A DNA stretch of 64,000 nucleotides from an uncultured Lachnospiraceae bacterium (GTDB lineage: Bacteria; Bacillota; Clostridia; Lachnospirales; Lachnospiraceae), in contig CAJTUA010000006.1 of NCBI GenBank assembly GCA_910579615.1, forward strand, positions 62,001 through 126,000, in the 5' to 3' direction. The notes under the pieces are model-generated. The model searched no databases and was not told the DNA's origin. It saw only the letters and a program-made list of their open reading frames with translations. Positions 54,049 to 63,513 of the stretch are shown one piece after another; position 1 is the first letter of the stretch, and each line of letters opens with the position of its first letter. A program made the translations under genes and the position numbers.

Positions 54049-55170
54049 CTAAAATTTCCGGAAATTGTTCAGATCCGCCGCAATTATCTTAAACCCCTGA
54101 ATCAGCCGGTCAAACATCCCCATTTTATAAAACGAAATCAGTATCATACCAATCGGAATTCCTAAAATCATGCCGAGCACCCCGGAAAACTGGTAGCCAA
54201 CAAACATGAAAAACAGTGCGGCAAACGGGCTTACCCCGATGCTGTCGCCGACCATTTTCGGCTGCAGGAGCTGCTTTACAAGCAGGCATCCAACATAGAG
54301 CAGCGCCAGGACAATTGCGCGCTTGTAGCTGCCATTTACAATATCAACGACAATCCATGGCCACAAAACCGTCCCGGTACCAAAAACCGGAAGAAGGTCA
54401 AGGAACGCAATCAAAAGTGCCAGCAAGAAAGAATAATTCACACGCAGAATTTCAAAAACAACAAACAGAATCAGCGTGATAATCCACATAATCTTAAACT
54501 GTGCCTTAAAATATCCGCCGACTGCGTTCCTGAAATTGTCCGTAACCAAATGCCATGTGTTCTTGAGCGATTCCGGCACAACGCGCGAAAGAGCCACTGC
54601 CAGCTTATCGTGCTCCGCAATAATAAAGTAGGATGCCAGGATGGTAATTACAAAATTTAAGAAGAAATTCGCAATGTCTTTCACGTAGCCGCCCGCGTCC
54701 GAGAGGGTCGGAAGGCTCATGGAGCCAACAAATCCGGTAATGTACTCGGTGATTGTCGTATTCATGTCGTCAAACATTTTTTGTATTCCTTCCGGCAGCT
54801 TATCGATTACCCCGGAAAGCTCCTTCGAAAGCGTATCAAAAAATGCCGTCACTGCATTGACAATGTTCGGGATGTCCTGAATTAAGGAAACCGCCTCGTG
54901 CACAATCAGCGAAATCGCCAGATAAATCACCCCGACCACGGCAGCTAACACCAGGACAATAATAATTGCAGAGCCATGCTTGCGCACGATTTTAATTCTT
55001 TTTTCCATAAATCTTACAAGCGGATTTGCAATAAGGGAAATGATAAATCCAATCACAAATGGCAGGAAAAAATGCAGCGCTTTGGGCAGGACAAAAACAA
55101 TCAGCAGCACCAGGGCAATCGTCAAAATCAGGTTTGTAAGGATTTGCAGGTAAACTCTTACTCTTTTCAT
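54049..55170 (-). CDS. AI-2E/PerM family transporter
   Basis: A 373-residue polytopic protein with about eight hydrophobic helices. They include an N-terminal pair (LILTIALVLLIVFVLP; ALHFFLPFVIGFIISLIANPLVRFME) and the C-terminal block AQFKIMWIITLILFVVFEILRVNYSFLLALLIAFLDLLPVFGTG. LDLLPVFGTGTVLWPW is the family signature. Members include YtvI-like proteins and the AI-2 exporter TqsA; the substrate here is unknown. ATG at 55170 with GGGAGG. Between nadE and the znu genes, no obvious functional link. Confidence 0.9.
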   Translation of the reverse strand: MKRVRVYLQILTNLILTIALVLLIVFVLPKALHFFLPFVIGFIISLIANPLVRFMEKRIKIVRKHGSAIIIVLVLAAVVGVIYLAISLIVHEAVSLIQDIPNIVNAVTAFFDTLSKELSGVIDKLPEGIQKMFDDMNTTITEYITGFVGSMSLPTLSDAGGYVKDIANFFLNFVITILASYFIIAEHDKLAVALSRVVPESLKNTWHLVTDNFRNAVGGYFKAQFKIMWIITLILFVVFEILRVNYSFLLALLIAFLDLLPVFGTGTVLWPWIVVDIVNGSYKRAIVLALLYVGCLLVKQLLQPKMVGDSIGVSPFAALFFMFVGYQFSGVLGMILGIPIGMILISFYKMGMFDRLIQGFKIIAADLNNFRKF

Positions 55171-55234
55171 AAAACACCTCCCACGGAATTTTTCTCTCTT
55201 TCACGCTTTTGGCTCTTCCATGCTTTTGGTTCTT

Positions 55235-56077
55235 TCACACCTTTACAGCCGGCCGCACCGCCAGCGTCACAAAAAACAGAAGCGACGCAACCACAACAAT
55301 CATAGGTCCTGCCGCCATATCAAAATAGTACGACAAAATCAGACCGAGGATTCCGGAAAACACCGAAAACAGCACGGAAAACAGATGGTATTCCCGCATA
55401 TTCGCCGCCAGATTGCGCGCCGCCGCCGCCGGAAGAATCAGGAGCGCATTGATAATCAGGATGCCCACCCATTTGATGGAAAGCATAACAATCACGGCAA
55501 TCAGAACGACAAATATATTGTCAATCAGCGCCACGCGGATATGCTTGCTTTTCGCAAGGCTCGCATTCAGGCTGACAGCATGCAATTTGTTAAAGGCAAG
55601 GCACCAGAAAAGGAGCGTTGCCATAAATATCAGCAGGAGGCGGAAAATCTCCGCCGGGGTGATGCTTAAAATATCCCCGACCAAAAGCGCGGAATATTTT
55701 GAAAAACTCCCACCGCGCGATAAAATGACAAGGCCAAGTGCCGTGGAGAGCGAGGAAAATACAGAAATCACCGTATCGTTTGCCGCAATGCCGGAATGCC
55801 GGATTTTATTGAGCAAAAGCGCGAAAGCGACCGCGAAGATAACCATGGAAAGGCTTGCGTCCGACATGCCAAAGAGGATGCCGACTGCCATTCCGGTCAG
55901 CGCCGAGTGCCCGAGGGCGTCCGAAAAGAACGCCATGCGGTTGTTGACAATCATTGTGCCTAAAATCCCGAATAGGGGGGTGATGATGAGCACCGCGAGA
56001 AGGGCGTTTTTCATAAAATCGTATTGGATATAGTCAAATGGAAGGATGGCTTCCATCCATTGGTATATTGTATGCAT
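55235..56077 (-). CDS. znuB: Zinc/manganese ABC transporter permease
   Basis: A 280-residue ABC-3 family permease with eight or nine helices (LLAVLIITPLFGILGTMIVN; VVLIAVIVMLSIKWVGILIINALLILPAAAARNLA). The ALGHSALTGMAVGILFG segment is the usual family signature. Third gene of the znuA-znuC-znuB order on the minus strand. Together with the ATPase and the His-rich binding protein it should import zinc. Confidence 0.92.
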   Translation of the reverse strand: MHTIYQWMEAILPFDYIQYDFMKNALLAVLIITPLFGILGTMIVNNRMAFFSDALGHSALTGMAVGILFGMSDASLSMVIFAVAFALLLNKIRHSGIAANDTVISVFSSLSTALGLVILSRGGSFSKYSALLVGDILSITPAEIFRLLLIFMATLLFWCLAFNKLHAVSLNASLAKSKHIRVALIDNIFVVLIAVIVMLSIKWVGILIINALLILPAAAARNLAANMREYHLFSVLFSVFSGILGLILSYYFDMAAGPMIVVVASLLFFVTLAVRPAVKV

Positions 56078-56230
56078 GGGGGTTTGGTTCCTCTCTTATT
56101 ATTAAGTTCCGCATATCCCCTCCCAGTGCCTCACACGGCAGAGGCATTCCTGTCCGCTTCTCTCCCAGGAATCCCTCTGGGGCACTGTACGGGCATATGC
56201 TGTTTAAGTTCCGCATATCATTTACTTTTT

Positions 56231-56986
56231 TCACCCGAATGCTTCATGGAATTCCCTGCTCGCAAATACCTGCGCCGGGCTGCCCTCCTTGCGCACGGTC
56301 TTATCAAGCAAAATTACATTGTCGGCATATTTTTCAACATAATCCAGGTCGTGGCTGACCAATATCATGGCAAGGTCACAATTTTTCTTTAGTCCGTGGA
56401 TATTTTCGTAAAAAAGCTCCATCCCGTTGCGGTCAATCCCGGAGACTGGTTCGTCAAGCAGCAAAAGATTGGGAACCGGGTCACATGCAATCGAGAGCAG
56501 TACGCGCTGCAGTTCCCCGCCGGAAAGGTCGCCCAGCTGCTTTTCTATCAGTCCCTGCGCCTCAAACATGGAAAGGGATTGGCGAACCCGCTCTTTTAGC
56601 GCCTTCGTCCTTTTCAGGAATACCGGGACATTGCTGATATAACTGGCAAACATATCATAAACACTTGTCGGTGTATTTTTTTCAAAATTCAAATGCTGCG
56701 GCACATATCCGACCCGTAAATCCTGAACACTTTTGTCGCGCATATCGCGGAACTCGATGGTTCCGGTGTGGCGGACTTCCCCGAGAATCGCTTTAATCAG
56801 GGTGGACTTGCCCGCGCCGTTGCGCCCGATGATAACGGTCAGTTTGCCGCAGTGAATGTGGAGATTCACATGTTCAATGATGGTCTCGCGCCCGATGCGC
56901 ACACCAATGTCATTCATCTTAATGCAATGGAGCCCACAGGGCGGCTGCAGGATTCGGTATTTTCGTTTTACGGCTTCCTCACTCAT
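56231..56986 (-). CDS. znuC: Zinc/manganese ABC transporter ATP-binding protein
   Basis: A 251-residue ATPase. Walker A IIGRNGAGKSTL, signature LSGGELQRV, Walker B LLLLDEPVSGID, H-loop LVSHDLDYV. The ATG at 56986 is chosen because AGGAGAG precedes it; an open frame extends 46 codons further with no ribosome site. It follows znuA across a 138-base gap, and its stop lies 153 bases before znuB. Confidence 0.93.
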   Translation of the reverse strand: MSEEAVKRKYRILQPPCGLHCIKMNDIGVRIGRETIIEHVNLHIHCGKLTVIIGRNGAGKSTLIKAILGEVRHTGTIEFRDMRDKSVQDLRVGYVPQHLNFEKNTPTSVYDMFASYISNVPVFLKRTKALKERVRQSLSMFEAQGLIEKQLGDLSGGELQRVLLSIACDPVPNLLLLDEPVSGIDRNGMELFYENIHGLKKNCDLAMILVSHDLDYVEKYADNVILLDKTVRKEGSPAQVFASREFHEAFG

Positions 56987-57124
56987 ATGGGTGCTCTCCT
57001 TATTTTTGGTAAATGCTGTTTGGCTCGTCCAAGTCTGTGTGCCAGACAGGTTCCCTTTCGGACAAATGACCTGAAATCCATTTGTCTGATATGGTTGTTT
57101 TGTGGGCAGGATGTTATTTCCCAT

Positions 57125-58186
57125 TTAATGCGGGATACTTTTTAATTTCTCCAGATTTTCCCGCATCGCGGCAAGGTACGCATCGACCTCATCCGCGCCG
57201 GATGTCAGAGGGTCAAGGCAGAGTACACTGCAGCCCGTTTCCTGCGCAATCTGTTCGGCAATGTCACCATTTTCTTTTTCCACGAGCAGATAGCGGACAC
57301 CGTGAAGGCGTATCTCGTCCGTAAGCTCTGCAAGCTCCCCTGCGGAAAGTGCGCTGTCTGCGTCCATATCAAGACTGTGCACCACCTCCATGCCAAAGCC
57401 ATCACACAAATACACAAACGCATCATGGAAGGTGACAACGGCAAGTCCTGAAAGCGTTTCCTCCAACTCTTTGTATTCCGCCAAAAGTGCAGCGACTTTT
57501 TCACTGTAAAAAAGCTCATTTGCACGGATGCTGGACTCCTGTCCCGGAAAGGCTTTGCATAAACCATCCGCGATTGTGTGTATCTGCATTTGGTAACGCT
57601 CCATGTCCATCCAGACATGACCGTTTTCTTCGGATTCTTCGTCATGGTTTTTCACAGAATCCTCCGATTCGGCTGTATCATGGTTCTGCCCTGGATTTTC
57701 CGGTTCGCCCGCTTCATGGCTCAGCCCGGAATTTTCCGGTTCGTCCTCGAAATGGTCATGCACAGAATCCTCCCCATGATTATGGTCATGCCCTGCCCCT
57801 GCAAGCAGTTCCATCCCTGTGCATGAATCAATTACGGTAAGTCCGGTCAACTTTTTTGTCGCCTGCCCGATAAAAAGTTCCATCCCCCCGCCATTGATGA
57901 CAAGCAAATCCGCCGTCTCAAGCAAGAGCATGTCCTTCGTTGTCAGCTGATAATCATGCAGGCAGCCGGTATGGTTTTCCGTCAGATTTGCAACCTTTAA
58001 GCCCTCTACGCCCTGTGTCAGATTCCGCGTGATAATGAATACCGGATAAAATGAAGTGAGAACTGTCTCCTCCTCCTCCTGCCCGTACACCACCGTTTTC
58101 CTGCCAAATGCCGCGATTAAAATGTAACTGACCAGGGAAAATATGAACATTGTTCCAAATATAATCCCAAGCTTGCGTTTTAACAT
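57125..58186 (-). CDS. znuA: Zinc ABC transporter substrate-binding protein
   Basis: A 353-residue exported cluster A-I binding protein. A hydrophobic N-terminal segment (LGIIFGTMFIFSLVSYILIAAF) is a signal anchor; no lipobox Cys is seen. Binding-site His are expected in ENHTGCLHDYQL and GHVWMDMERYQ, with FHDAFVYL and the Asp in CLDPLTSGADEV. Between them lies a long His/Asp/Glu-rich loop (about residues 130-195), the typical zinc-buffering loop of ZnuA/AdcA. The ATG at 58186 has AGAGG upstream. No Zur or AdcR operator was recognised in the 171-base upstream gap. Confidence 0.93.
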   Translation of the reverse strand: MLKRKLGIIFGTMFIFSLVSYILIAAFGRKTVVYGQEEEETVLTSFYPVFIITRNLTQGVEGLKVANLTENHTGCLHDYQLTTKDMLLLETADLLVINGGGMELFIGQATKKLTGLTVIDSCTGMELLAGAGHDHNHGEDSVHDHFEDEPENSGLSHEAGEPENPGQNHDTAESEDSVKNHDEESEENGHVWMDMERYQMQIHTIADGLCKAFPGQESSIRANELFYSEKVAALLAEYKELEETLSGLAVVTFHDAFVYLCDGFGMEVVHSLDMDADSALSAGELAELTDEIRLHGVRYLLVEKENGDIAEQIAQETGCSVLCLDPLTSGADEVDAYLAAMRENLEKLKSIPH

Positions 58187-58357
58187 AATGCCTCTTTTCT
58201 TTATTTCCAATTTCCTGTTTTCCAATTTTATCATGCCATTTTAGTTCATCTGTTTTTCTGATTATTTCATCCGGAAAATCCTGTGCGGTCTGAAAAAAAT
58301 GTAAATTCCCGCATCCCTGGCCGCAGCGCAACCATTTTCCACTGATACAGGAAATTC

Positions 58358-59209
58358 CTACTTGCTCAGGAAAAATGCCGCCACAAATCCAACCGCGAAG
58401 GTAAACACCGACACAACCACTGCCAGAACAGACACTGCCGAAATCCCAAGCCCCATCAGCACCGCCACGGGCGATGCCATTACTAAGCCAAGGATACCGG
58501 AATAGGTATAAAGCGGATAGCGCTTTAACAAAAATTCAATCAGGCGCGCCACAAGCAGGATACCTGCAATCACCCCAATACCAAACGGCACCAAAAGGGC
58601 AAAGCCTTTTAACAGCCCGTCCGTATCAAATGCTGTAAGCGCTTCCATAAAGGAGCGAATCTGTGCAATGATTGGCGTATAATAACCAAGCGCCATCAGC
58701 ACCAAGGAGCCGCTCACGCCCGGAATAATCATGGTAGCCGAGGTAATGACACCCATTACCAACAAAATTCCCATCTGCCCCGCATTTACGGTAAGCTCCC
58801 GCTCCACGCCATGGTTCTTGCCAAAAACCTGTAACAGGATGACGAGCGTAAAAAATATCACAAAGAGCAGCGCTGCGCCTGCGTTTGCCTTTTTTCCCTT
58901 CAAACCGCCAAAAATCACCGGAAGCCCCCCAAAAATCAGCCCGATAAACAAAAATGCGGTCTGCAGCGGAAAGCGCTCAAAAAAGTACGTGATGCAAAAG
59001 GAAAGTCCTGCGATGCTTAACAACATGCCGATTACATACGGCAACAGCGTCCGGATGCTTTTCTTAAATTCTTTCAGAATATGGTTGATTGCCCCGATGA
59101 TTTTGTCATAAATGCCCATGGACACCATCATGGTACCGCCGCTTACGCCCGGAATAATGTTCGCTACCCCAATCATTGCCCCACGCAGAATATCTTTGAT
59201 AAAATTCAT
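58358..59209 (-). CDS. DUF368 membrane protein, PopT-type undecaprenyl-phosphate transporter
   Basis: A 283-residue polytopic protein with duplicated re-entrant motifs: ANIIPGVSGGTMMVSMGIYD near residue 16 and ATMIIPGVSGSLVLMALGYY near residue 150. DUF368 proteins (PopT) have been shown to recycle undecaprenyl phosphate across the membrane in other bacteria, so this likely supports cell-wall and surface-polymer synthesis. Eight or so helices are visible. ATG at 59209 with AAAGGGG. Own promoter at 59333-59361. Confidence 0.93.
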   Translation of the reverse strand: MNFIKDILRGAMIGVANIIPGVSGGTMMVSMGIYDKIIGAINHILKEFKKSIRTLLPYVIGMLLSIAGLSFCITYFFERFPLQTAFLFIGLIFGGLPVIFGGLKGKKANAGAALLFVIFFTLVILLQVFGKNHGVERELTVNAGQMGILLVMGVITSATMIIPGVSGSLVLMALGYYTPIIAQIRSFMEALTAFDTDGLLKGFALLVPFGIGVIAGILLVARLIEFLLKRYPLYTYSGILGLVMASPVAVLMGLGISAVSVLAVVVSVFTFAVGFVAAFFLSK

Positions 59210-59332
59210 GTTGATACCCCTTTCCCACGAAAAATCCAAAAATACAGGATATCCAAAATGTGTCTGTCCCTCCTGAAATCTCCGGCTTTCCAGTTTCCCT
59301 CTGTATTTTATTCCCATAATAATTCGTATTTA

Positions 59333-59361
59333 ATCATACCACGCAAAGGGAGTTTTGTCCA
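59333..59361 (-). promoter_or_regulatory. Promoter of the DUF368 gene
   Basis: Minus-strand TGGACA (complement of 59356-59361), 17-base spacer, TATGAT (complement of 59333-59338). Confidence 0.6.
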
Positions 59362-59452
59362 CGGGGGTTTTCTTAAGAATTTATAAGAATTTGGGATTCT
59401 ATCAGAATTTTAGATTGTGGGGAAGGATATCTGGAGGGCAAAAAAGATAACA

Positions 59453-59488
59453 GGATGCCCCGAAAGCCATATGGCCTTCGGGGCATCC
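59453..59488 (-). terminator. Terminator of bigC
   Basis: Two 18-base arms meeting at CATATG pair with a single mismatch (59453-59470 with 59471-59488). On the minus strand TGTTATCTTTTTT follows. A second small hairpin (CCAAGA/TCTTGG, 59492-59508) precedes it. Confidence 0.82.
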
Positions 59489-59525
59489 CGCCCAAGATTT
59501 TGTCTTGGAAAAGATTATTTTTGGA

Positions 59526-62183
59526 TTACTGAAGCTTTACAGAGAAGTACTCATTAAGTGCAACCGTATGGAGAATGTAGTTGCCGTTATCTGTCTTCTC
59601 GTATACTTTTACATTCTTTACAAGTACATAAGAAGTACCAGTTCCTGTAAGAGTATTTACATAATCTCCATCCACAATTGCAAGACCCTCATACTTATTG
59701 TTATCTACTTCTAACTGAGCAATGATATCATTGATATAATTAGCTGCGGTCGAAGTAAGAACTCTGGTCTTAACCTTAACAGTAGGTGCATTCTTCTTAA
59801 TCGAAACATTTACAGTTGCCGGAACAACGTTGCGTGTAATACTGCCAACGGTTCTCTGTGCAGTAATTACAAAGCTACCCTCGTTCACATTGTAACCATT
59901 GCCACCAACGATTACACTATACTTCGCAGTATCCATCGTTGTTGCACTGCCGCTTACGGTTTTGTTCTCAGAGAAATCAACCGTATAAACACCATCTGCA
60001 AACTCTACCCCGCTCTTCAGGGAAGTGTTGCCACTCTTTACATCAAAATTGCTTGAACCTCTCAAATCATCCTGGACAATTGCATATGCAACACCCGCAC
60101 TGTCAAGTGCAACAACCCTAAAGCTATACTTTGCACTATCCATGTTTGTAATGTTAGCCGGGTCGATTGTTACATTGTCAGAACCGTTCACAGGAACAAA
60201 TCTGTAACTGGAAGCCTCGTCAACCTGAGCTGCAGTCTTATTCGGTGCTTTTACTGTATTGCTAACAATCGTGCTAACCGCATTGTTGTTAACCCATACA
60301 CGGTACGTATAAACACCTGCCGGCTGTTCCTGGCCCTCGAACGTAATCTTATTATCAACACCAACGCCCTTTACATAAGCCTCTGCCTGTGCTGCAGTTA
60401 CGCCATTCGGTCTAGCCAAAGACTCAACTCTGTTAACTGTAACACCATAATCCTGGCTATACTGATCCTTACCAGTAAACGTAACTACTTTGCTCTCGAT
60501 TCCAACTGCGGAACCACTTACTGTAGTCGTAGCATTCGAAATCGTAACTGCCTGTTGATCCGGTACTACATTTACCAGATTCTGGTTTGCTCTAACAACA
60601 ACCGTTGCAACCGAAGTCATCTTGATACCGCTATAATCAAATACCATAAGAATTCTTGCGGTTCCAGCCTTAACCGGTGCTAATGTTCCGCTCGCTGCAT
60701 CTACTAACAGAACACTCGGGTCAAGAGTCTCAAACGTAACACCTAAATCGTTAACTTCTGAATCATTGCTCAATACAACCTTAGTGCTAAGTTTCACTCC
60801 AGTAGTACCCTCGTAAATCGTAACTGCATTTGTGCCTACTCCGGCAATTACCGAACCATCCGAAACATTTACTAAGCCATACTGAATTGTTCCAGCTGTG
60901 ATTGCTGCCGCATCCACACCTTCTACCGTAATCTTGTTGGAAGTAATCTTAATCTCATTCCAGTTTTCATCAAACTTACCAGTAGCATAGCTAGCCTCAA
61001 GTTCAACCTTCTGACCAAGCTGGTAGATTGTAACCTTCTTGTCTGTTGAGCTATTGTCTACCGTGGAGAAAATCTCATCGCTTGTTGTAACAACAAGACC
61101 TGCCGGGATATCAAGCTCGATGTTGTTTGCATCAAGAACTAAGATATTAACCTTGGTCGGCTCGCCAACAACTGCGGTAAACGGACCAGTCAGGACAATC
61201 TTGTCAATCTCACCAATCTTTACGGTAAGAGCAACCGGCTCCTGGTCGCCATAAGCAAAGTTGAGCTGCTCATCGTTTGTTAACGAAGCATACTTCTTAA
61301 CGGTAACTGTGCCATCCTCGTTCAGAACCGGGTCTGCGAAGATTGCCTTGATGTCGCCGCCATACTGGTTTGTAATCTTAAGATCCTTAACGTTCTCAGC
61401 CGTTACACCAGCAACCTCAAGGACGATGTCGTATACGCTCTTTACAGAAGCACTCTTAACAACCGGATCACCTGCTACAACCTTTACAGTGTACTCCTTG
61501 GAAACAACTTCCGGATATTCCTTTCCGTCGAAGCCCTCGGACTGAACAGACCATACCTTAAGAACGCCCTCGCCCTCTGCAACTGCAGTAAGCATACCGT
61601 TCGTCTTTGCTACTGTGAAGATTTCCGGTGTCAGGGAAACAAAACGAACTGCGTCAGTCGTGTAGTTTCTCATATCCCTGTTCCACTCGGTATTGCCATC
61701 AACGTCTTTTCTGATTCCGGTAAGCTGTACCTTCTCACCAACCTTGATGCCTTCCTCTACCTGCTTTGCGCTCTCCGCACTAAGACCAACCCTGGAAGCA
61801 TTTCTCTTAACGGTTACCTTACATGTCTTTTCTACAGTTTCCATATCATCTGCAGTAAAAGTTGCGGTAACTGTCGTGGTACCAACCTTAACAGCGGTAA
61901 CCAGACCCTTGCTGCCTACGGTAGCGATGCTCGGATCCGCAGATTCGAATGTGACGCTTGTGTAGCCACTCTCCCTCCAGTTCCAAACACTGGCATAGCG
62001 CTCGCTCTTGTAGGTGCCTGTGATGTCGCTGTTCATGCCGTTGCCGTTATCAAGATAAAGCAACAGGCTTTTGTACATCTGCGGGCCATCTTCCTCAGCA
62101 GCGGATACTGCTCTGCCCGGCAACATGGTAACTACCATTGCCAAAGCTAACACGAAGGCGAGCTTTTTGAAGATACTCTTCAT
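59526..62183 (-). CDS. Large secreted Ig-like (BIG2) surface protein, paralogue C
   Basis: An 885-residue exported protein with the shared signal peptide (MKSIFKKLAFVLALAMVVTM, cleaved near AVSA). The N-terminal 230 residues closely match paralogue A (MYKSLLLYLDNGNGMNSDIT; SERYASVWNWRESGY), including two BIG2-like domains (SADPSIATVGSKGLVTAVKV; LTPEIFTVAKTNGMLTAVAE). The remainder is unlike A and B: Thr/Val/Asn-rich beta repeats such as GTTGVKLSTKVVLSNDSEVN. No anchor motif. ATG at 62183 with AAGGAGGAAG. The divergent neighbour is a tyrosine recombinase 180 bases away. Confidence 0.88.
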   Translation of the reverse strand: MKSIFKKLAFVLALAMVVTMLPGRAVSAAEEDGPQMYKSLLLYLDNGNGMNSDITGTYKSERYASVWNWRESGYTSVTFESADPSIATVGSKGLVTAVKVGTTTVTATFTADDMETVEKTCKVTVKRNASRVGLSAESAKQVEEGIKVGEKVQLTGIRKDVDGNTEWNRDMRNYTTDAVRFVSLTPEIFTVAKTNGMLTAVAEGEGVLKVWSVQSEGFDGKEYPEVVSKEYTVKVVAGDPVVKSASVKSVYDIVLEVAGVTAENVKDLKITNQYGGDIKAIFADPVLNEDGTVTVKKYASLTNDEQLNFAYGDQEPVALTVKIGEIDKIVLTGPFTAVVGEPTKVNILVLDANNIELDIPAGLVVTTSDEIFSTVDNSSTDKKVTIYQLGQKVELEASYATGKFDENWNEIKITSNKITVEGVDAAAITAGTIQYGLVNVSDGSVIAGVGTNAVTIYEGTTGVKLSTKVVLSNDSEVNDLGVTFETLDPSVLLVDAASGTLAPVKAGTARILMVFDYSGIKMTSVATVVVRANQNLVNVVPDQQAVTISNATTTVSGSAVGIESKVVTFTGKDQYSQDYGVTVNRVESLARPNGVTAAQAEAYVKGVGVDNKITFEGQEQPAGVYTYRVWVNNNAVSTIVSNTVKAPNKTAAQVDEASSYRFVPVNGSDNVTIDPANITNMDSAKYSFRVVALDSAGVAYAIVQDDLRGSSNFDVKSGNTSLKSGVEFADGVYTVDFSENKTVSGSATTMDTAKYSVIVGGNGYNVNEGSFVITAQRTVGSITRNVVPATVNVSIKKNAPTVKVKTRVLTSTAANYINDIIAQLEVDNNKYEGLAIVDGDYVNTLTGTGTSYVLVKNVKVYEKTDNGNYILHTVALNEYFSVKLQ

Positions 62184-62293
62184 TTTTTCTTCCTCCTTAA
62201 AAATTTTGATTTGGTATTATATTCGTGGATACTTTTTGGTCGGCGGTGTAATAATACATTAACTATCGCTTAACCAAAATCTAGCAATAGTTT

Positions 62294-62343
62294 CCGGGAA
62301 AAGCACGGCAACCCGGTGAGCTTAAAAACAAATTCTGCCGTGC
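62294..62343 (+). promoter_or_regulatory. Pseudoknot-like leader before the recombinase gene
   Basis: CCGGG (62294-62298) can pair with CCCGG (62312-62316). GCACGGCA (62303-62310), which lies between those arms, can pair with TGCCGTGC (62336-62343). The last arm ends just before the GAGGAT ribosome site. Arm order is that of a pseudoknot. A role in limiting translation, or as recombinase binding sites, is inference. Confidence 0.5.
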
Positions 62344-62362
62344 AGAAATGAGGATAAAAAAG

Positions 62363-63397
62363 ATGAGTACAAAAAGATTTGCAAGCCTTATGCAAGGCAA
62401 AGACGCGGCACTTGTGGTCAGCCGGAAAAAAGATTTCTATCTTTCCGAATGGTACACGTACTGGATTGAGAATTACAAAGCTACTACCGTCAAAAAAGGA
62501 ACACTGGACAGCTATGACAAGATTTTTCACCTCTACATCGAACCGTTTTTGGGTGACCGAAGGCTCTCGGAAGTCACAAGCCAGGAAATTCAGGTTTTCT
62601 ACAATGAACTGGCAAAAAATGACTACTCCAAATCAACCATCACCCTGGTTCACGCCCTTGTTACAAATATGTTCAAGCACGCATACCGTCTGGAGCTGAT
62701 TGAGAAAAACCCGATTGACCATATCATACTGCCGCGCGGCCGCCAGAAGCAGGAACGCCATGTGCTCTCCCGGGACGAACAGGAAATTCTGCTGCGCTAC
62801 CTTGTCGGCAATGAAATTGAAGACCTTGTCATTTTTGCGCTTGCCACCGGCATGCGTCTTGGGGAAATCACCGGGCTTACATGGGAAAATGTTGATTTTG
62901 ACCGCAACGAAGTGCATGTCAGGGAAATATTAAAGAGGGCACCGAAAGGCGGATTCTATAAGGACGCTCCAAAAACTTCTAAAAGTTCCCGGACAATCCC
63001 AATTCTTCCACAGATTACAGAACGTTTGAAAAGACTAAAGAAATTTCAGGAAAGGAAAAAACTTGCCGGGCGGATGCCGCGCAGCAATGATTTCGCAGCG
63101 CTTGGAAAGCTTGTTTTTGTCCGCCCGGACGGTTCCCCGTACAGTGATTTGCAGCTTTGCCGCATACTAAAACGCATCGTGACCGAAATCAACCGGGATG
63201 ACATCGAATTTCCGCCCATTACCCCGCACTGCCTGCGCCACACTTTCGCAACCCGCGCGCTGGAAAATGGCATTTCCGCTAAAGTTGTTCAGGAATTCCT
63301 CGGACACAGCAGCATAAAGCTGACGCTTGACCTTTACACACATGTGATGCACCATACCAAAGCGGAGGAAATGCAAAAAATGTCCGCACTGTTCTAA
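62363..63397 (+). CDS. Tyrosine recombinase / integrase
   Basis: A 344-residue full-length recombinase. An N-terminal SAM-like core-binding domain (YWIENYKATTVKKGTLDSYD) precedes the catalytic domain with all key residues: Arg in TGMRLGEITGL, HxxR in PHCLRHTFAT, His in FLGHSS and Tyr in LDLYTHV. The start is the ATG at 62363 with GAGGAT upstream; an ATG 15 bases earlier is the alternative. It belongs to the phage/ICE integrase type, but no excisionase, relaxase or phage gene adjoins it. It is divergent from bigC and convergent with dapL. Confidence 0.92.
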   Translation: MSTKRFASLMQGKDAALVVSRKKDFYLSEWYTYWIENYKATTVKKGTLDSYDKIFHLYIEPFLGDRRLSEVTSQEIQVFYNELAKNDYSKSTITLVHALVTNMFKHAYRLELIEKNPIDHIILPRGRQKQERHVLSRDEQEILLRYLVGNEIEDLVIFALATGMRLGEITGLTWENVDFDRNEVHVREILKRAPKGGFYKDAPKTSKSSRTIPILPQITERLKRLKKFQERKKLAGRMPRSNDFAALGKLVFVRPDGSPYSDLQLCRILKRIVTEINRDDIEFPPITPHCLRHTFATRALENGISAKVVQEFLGHSSIKLTLDLYTHVMHHTKAEEMQKMSALF

Positions 63398-63432
63398 GTA
63401 TAGTTCCCCACCTCCCATATGTGCATAAAAAA

Positions 63433-63503
63433 CCCCGCCAGACATTCTTTTTTCTTCTCTGCCGCATATCGCGGCTTTCATTTTCTCTTTCTGTCTGGCG
63501 GGG
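63433..63503 (-). terminator. Terminator of dapL
   Basis: CCCCGCCAGACA (63433-63444) pairs perfectly with TGTCTGGCGGGG (63492-63503), with an inner GCCGC/GCGGC hairpin. On the minus strand TTTTTTATG follows. Confidence 0.82.
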
Positions 63504-63513
63504 ATAATGATTG

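Noticed and set aside
58187..58357. Zur or AdcR operator upstream of znuA
   Set aside because: No sequence close enough to the known consensus sites was found in the gap.
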